Assembly (NCBI RefSeq): GCF_003573695.1
Contig: NC_039365.1
Span: 82,191,089 to 82,255,088 of the forward strand
Length of the DNA stretch: 64,000 nucleotides
Direction of reading: 5' to 3'
Source: Papaver somniferum
Taxonomy: Eukaryota > Streptophyta > Magnoliopsida > Ranunculales > Papaveraceae
Of the stretch, positions 59,390-64,000 are shown in pieces (positions within the stretch are counted from its first letter, which is position 1; every line of letters starts with the position of its first letter). A program made the position numbers and the translations under genes. The notes under the pieces are model-generated. The model was not told the origin of the DNA. It was given only the letters and a program-made list of their open reading frames with translations, and did no database searches.

Positions 59390-62300
59390 ATGTCTAGTAG
59401 TTCTACCAGTAGTAGTTCGTCTGAGGAATCTGACGAGTCTGAAGAAATAATCAGTACGAGTTCTGAAGAGGACGAGTATACAGAGCAGGAGGAGATTCTT
59501 CTACCTCCTCCGGCGGATGGTCAGTCATATACAATCGCGGAGTTTACCAGCGGCTCCAATCTAAAATGCGCCCTAAAGCTGAGGGGGCTCCGTGGAGGTA
59601 AGCGCGTTATTCCTCTTGACGATATCTTAATTCCTCGCCTTCTAAACCCTCTTGTGTTGCCCTATACATCTGCTCCCTGGTGGATCTTGCAACCCGAATC
59701 GGACACCATGGATGCTTTCTCATTCAAGAAGGTGCCACGGATGGCGATTCACCATGGTGACTATGATCTACCTGCCGTTGACATCCACTCTAAATCGAAA
59801 ACTCATCCGAGATGTCCGCATTGGACATTTTATATTCGCTCCAATCCTGGTCACGCGACGATTCTTTGTCAGGCAGGTATTGACGAAGCTATAAACTCTT
59901 CTCTCAAACGTGAAGTAAAGAGGTGCAGGCGCGATTTAAACCGGCTCTTCTGTCGTTGGTCCCCTCCTGTTCACACTTTATTTACCGCGTGAGGAGAGGA
60001 AACCATAGTTTTGGAGGATGTAGTCGCCCTTACATGGTTACCTATCCGTGGTATCCATTCATACGAAGAGGCGGCAGTATACGTAGCATTGACCGATGAG
60101 GACAAGGCACTGCTGGATTATTTTTTGGACTGCAAAGATGTCTCTCGGAGTGAGATGGTGAGGAAGGACCAGGTGCCGGTGAAAAAGGGAGAGGAACGAG
60201 GGATTACTGGTGCGGGTAAGAAAGGAGCGCCATCATCTGCTACCAAAGGGAAGGCCGCATTGGTCAGAGAGAAGAAGAAACCCCCTTCGACGCGTCCACA
60301 GGGTGAGCGCTTTATTGCTAGTTCTATCCGTTCTCATGAAGCGATTCATGGCTTGTCAACGCAACCGCCGAGAACAGCTCCCGAGTGGGTCACTAAGACC
60401 AGTCGAAGCGCTTCCTTTCCCGTCTGGATTAAATATTAGGCTTCGCGGTTGGTAAAATGAAAAAAGTTCCCCCCTGAGCGGAAAGAGACGAACCCTCGTG
60501 CTGAATTGGCTTCTTATATCCTATTATGGATTTGTCACGATGTGTTCTAATACAATCCCCAAGATACAATCAAAAGTGAACTTGTGCCGATAGCAGTGTT
60601 GTTATCTCATGGCGTCTCCTTCCCGCTCGCGCCAATGTTTTTAGGTGGCTTGTATCGCCATTTCGACTTATTCTGCCAAGACCTCCAGACAGTGGGTTCA
60701 AATCATTAGATCGAGACCTATATCCCGACCTCTTTTATGCATGCATGGTCTTGGGAGCATGTTTCCCCGTACGCGCCTGATCCTAATGAGTTAGAAGTTC
60801 ACCGTGAAGAAGATGTTGAACATGATGATAGCTCGGTTAAGAGGGTTCCAGTCACTTAAGGCTATTCGCGGATGACCCTTTGGAATGGCAGGGGGAAAGT
60901 ACCTAAGGGCGATATAGTCAAATTCATAGATGTGGCTAAGGATTTTGTGTCATTTCCTTATCGAGATGGTCGATCAGGTCCAGCGCATTACGATTTCACC
61001 GCGTCTCTTGACACAAAGCTGGACTCGACAAAACTTTTGGCAGCGTCAGACTTTGATTCGGTGATGGCGGTGTTGCCTGGTTATCACCCAAGTTTTCATG
61101 CTGGTAAGTTTATTGCCATGTCTTATAATCCTGACCGTGTGGCTCGGCAGGTTGGGTTTGATCAAAGGATTCCCCCAAGGTTCCCTCCTTAGGGGAGCTC
61201 TGATGTTGGGGACGTCATTGCCAGTTTTGATCGTTTTGTCTTCAAAGGGCTAGTACGTCTGGGTGATCGAGGAATCAATTTTTCGTTTAAACATCATATC
61301 CCTGAGCTTCCCTTAGCAGTCACCGAAGGCCCCCATTGATATCAAATTTTCATGCGTCGTCGAGCTTTGAACTTCCTTTCGCGAGAACCATCTCCTCCTC
61401 GCGACTTGTCTTATGAAGACCTTCAGTCGCTTCACGCGTCTGGCAGGATCAAACTTGATGATATCGTAGCTACCGTGCACCGTCTTGTTCCCGCTACCAA
61501 AGGTCTCCCTTTAGAGCCTTTGATGACTTCTTGGGCTCCCCCTGAAGGTTCTGAGCTTACAAGGCCGAATAAAGGATCGAAGTCTTTTTCCGATCGTAAG
61601 CCTTCCCGGCTAGACGTACCTAGGCCAGTTGTTAGTCCCCTGGCGGTGCAGGTACTTGTCGCCCTCTCACCTGTTCTTTATTATTATTTATACATATTTG
61701 ATTTTTATTGAAAGTGAGTGACGGGAATCATATTCTCATGGATCTCCTCTCTCCAATCGTGTGGGGTGGAAGGACCCTTCTTACGTAATGGAGGAGTATC
61801 TGAACATGCCTGAGAGTGATTGAACTGAGAAGAGCCTCGCTAAGAAGGCCAGATGAAAAGCGGTCAAGTTGTCTGCTCCGCGCCCTTGTTCTGCTGCTAA
61901 TATCTCATCCCTACAATCTTCGCAAGCCCGTCAGAGGAGCGCGTCACAGCCTCCCAGGAGCGCTAGTGGCAGTCCGACTCCCTCATTCGTAGACCTGTCG
62001 AGGAATCTCGGGGTGGATCTCTCCAAGGGTACCGGTTGGGTATCCCCGCATCTTCACATATCATCATTTCATCCTCTTTGGGCCGAGACTTTCCGTGTTA
62101 GAGGCAGGCCTCCAGCGTCCCCTAGTGACGTTTTGAAATCGATGAGCCCGTCTGGGTCTAGCCGGTCAGTTTTTTGTGGGTCCTCATCCCACGTGGCACC
62201 ACCTGTTGGTGATCTTGAAGGTAATTTATACAACCTCCTATTTAATATGTGTCTTCGTTTTTATCATTCTTCTCTCCTCTCTCCCTTTTTTTTTATAAAT

Positions 62301-63264
62301 CTGAGTTATTCTTCGCAATGGTGCTCATCTTTATTTTTCAGGCTCCGCTAGTGACTTTGAATCATCTTCTAGTTCCTCCACGTCTCGTCCCAAAGCTATT
62401 GATTTTCCGCTCGATTCATCAGTTCATGAGGTTAGTCTCTTGTCTTTTCTTTTGCATTGTATTTTCACTTGCTTGCTAAAACTTCGCCGTTGGCAGTAGG
62501 ATATGGGTAACAAGCGCAAAGATACCACTAAACCTGAAGGCCTCGACATGGATGGTGCACGGTGTGTAGTCCCTGGTGGTGACGAGTCTACTAAACGCGC
62601 TCGGCTAGATGGTAGTGGTTCTTTCACTCCTTTGGAGAAGCGGACTGGTGTTCCTGACGTATCATCCGTCCCCATCGTGCCAGCAAATCCCGAGGACGCA
62701 CAGCTTCGGTTCCCTTTAGTAATGTGCTGCTGAGGCTGGGGTAGATCCTGCCACCCATACACTAATCCATGGCTTTTGGGTGCCAACTGTTTTCGCCGCT
62801 ACTTATAGGGACATTGTGGAGCGTGGCGGCGGTCACATTGTGAGGGAAGATCTTTTGGACATTCGCACTTTGTGCTACATGACTAAAAACCTTTTGGAAG
62901 TCGCCAACCAGCTTACGCCGGTAGGGGATGATCCTGTTGATGCGGTGACAATGCATGGCTGGGAGACTACCGTGCGGTCGACGGTCAACATTAAGTTCCC
63001 GACATGGTGGTTGGAAGAGCTATTGGTGAAGGTGAAAAGTCGTAATGACCCTCGTGTTCGGCTAAAAAGTCAGATTCTAAAGTGGAGGAGGAGCTGGGGA
63101 AGCATTCCAACACGACTGCCAGCAGGAAGAAGGCGCTGAATCAATTGGTTGCTGATGTGGAGGTGGCTAGCGATGAGGTGATTCTGGATGAAACAGTGGA
63201 GGAGGCAGCTCGGGCGGAGCTTGAGAAAAAACGCCAGGAGTTGTCCACGCTTCAGACCGCTTAA
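59390..63264 (+). pseudogene. Plant mobile domain (PMD) protein, pseudogene with three introns
   Basis: PMD proteins occur as host genes (MAIN/MAIL1 type) and inside transposons; the molecular role is unclear. Exon 1 (59390-61651) starts with a Ser/Glu-acidic N-terminus, then PMD-like sequence: LASYILLWICHDVF, FLGGLYRHFDLFCQDLQTVGS, MHAWSWEH and YNPDRVARQVGFDQ. Introns 61652-61718, 62221-62341 and 62431-62499 are GT...AG and keep phase. Exon 4 (62500-63264) has a C-terminal region with WVPTVFAATYRDIVERGGGH and a Glu/Lys coiled coil. In-frame stops: 59990, 60437, 60458, 60548, 60707, 60857, 61190, 61337, 61719, 61821, 61854. Frameshifts are confined to exon 4 (near 62700 and 63065). The host gene versus transposon passenger question is open. 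Confidence 0.75.
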
Positions 63265-63474
63265 TGTATTGCTCTTATCTTTCTGTTTCTTTGGTTACAT
63301 TGAACCCTTGTTTCTTTATTGTTTACGTTTTTTTTTTATTTTTTTTAGGGATATTAAGAATCTGTTTGGTTGGTATTAATTTTTACTAGTGTTGCTTAAG
63401 CTTTACCAGCCTTGACTCCATGATTTAATGATGCGTTGGCTGCTCATGCTCCCCCCTCCCCTCCTTTTTTTTTA

Positions 63475-64000
63475 TGAAGGAATGGGGTAAGTAAGGTGTT
63501 GTTTAAGCGTGCCTATTCCCCCTTTATTTTTTCAGAGATGGGGTGAGGTGGGTCGGGTGTAGGTTAGACGCGCCTACTCCCTTTCTTTTTATTTTCAGAT
63601 GGATGGGATGGAATGGGTAGGGCGTAGGTTAGATGCGCATATTCCCTTTTCTTGTTCGAATGGATGAGGTATGGTGGGTAGGGTTTTGGTTGAACACGCC
63701 TACTCCCTCTTATTTTTCAAATAGATGGAGGGTGGGGGTAGGGCTTTGGTTGAACGCTCCTACTCCATCTTCTTTTTCAAATAGATGAGGTGGGTGGGTG
63801 GTTAGGGCTTTGGTTGAACGCGCCTACTCCCTCTTCTTTTTCAAATATATTGGTTGGGTGGGATGGGGGAGGTGGGTAGGGCATTGGTTAAACGCGCCTA
63901 CTCCCTCTTTCTTTTTCCGATAGATTGGATGAGGTGGGTATGGCATTGGTTGAACGCGCCAACTCCCCCTTCATTTTCAAATATATGGGATGAGGTGGGT
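63475..64000 (+). repeat. 60-75-bp minisatellite, about 8 copies, runs off the window
   Basis: Each unit contains GGTTGAACGCGCCTACTCCC, a T-rich stretch ending TTTTTCAAATA, then GATGAGGTGGGTGGG. The GCCTACTCCC-type core recurs near 63511, 63572, 63636, 63699, 63759, 63821, 63896 and 63958. Later copies are more alike than early ones. Confidence 0.9.

Noticed and set aside
63475..64000. Possible CRISPR-like array
   Set aside because: The interval between cores is itself repeated, so this is a minisatellite.
1..64000. tRNA or rRNA genes
   Set aside because: No stretch with tRNA arms or rRNA-like sequence was noticed; tRNA-like words at 9530 and 17848 are retrotransposon primer sites. A tRNA search program would be decisive.

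Overview
The window is AT-rich plant nuclear DNA, almost certainly from a dicot. It holds one intact, intron-rich host gene surrounded by degenerate and nested transposable elements. Nothing bacterial, organellar or viral was seen. The repeat families look to me like those of Papaver or another Ranunculales genome, but that rests on general impression, not a search.

Layout: 1-6110 is a decayed L1-type LINE on the minus strand (ORF1 with a CCHC knuckle; ORF2 with endonuclease, reverse transcriptase and RNase H), cut by the window edge. 6111-8960 is unassigned DNA with one small broken ORF and a TIR element. 8963-13470 is a broken Ty1-copia element whose gag-protease part is tandemly duplicated. 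13471-14491 is an LTR fragment with a 34-bp tandem repeat. 14492-23877 is a gag-only, Sirevirus-like element with LTRs of about 2.5 kb; its 5' LTR carries a hAT-type insertion. 23878-34932 is a minus-strand Ty3-gypsy derivative (gag and protease-side remnants, no reverse transcriptase), split by two solo LTRs with target duplications. 35171-37336 is a copia LTR split by a 1.5-kb TIR element that contains a dense array of alternating GTTCGGTT/AACCGAAC motifs.

37935-46411 (minus) is the one intact gene: a CMT3-type chromomethylase. I could assemble 21 exons in which all splice phases agree, giving about 870 residues with BAH domain, split methyltransferase and chromodomain. Its upstream region has a TATA box and two E2F-like sites. 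The gene body carries no recognisable TE.

46985-49330 holds Stowaway-type MITE material and two LINE tails. 50215-57565 is a complete but pol-less gypsy element whose two 1572-bp LTRs differ by only about 2%. 57930-58840 is another LTR fragment. 59390-63264 (plus) is a plant-mobile-domain pseudogene that keeps one frame across 2.3 kb and three phase-consistent introns while carrying many stop codons. A 60-75-bp minisatellite runs from 63475 off the window end.

The genes do not form a pathway. The one biological link is that a chromomethylase, which silences transposons by CHG methylation, sits within the kind of repeats it would be expected to target.
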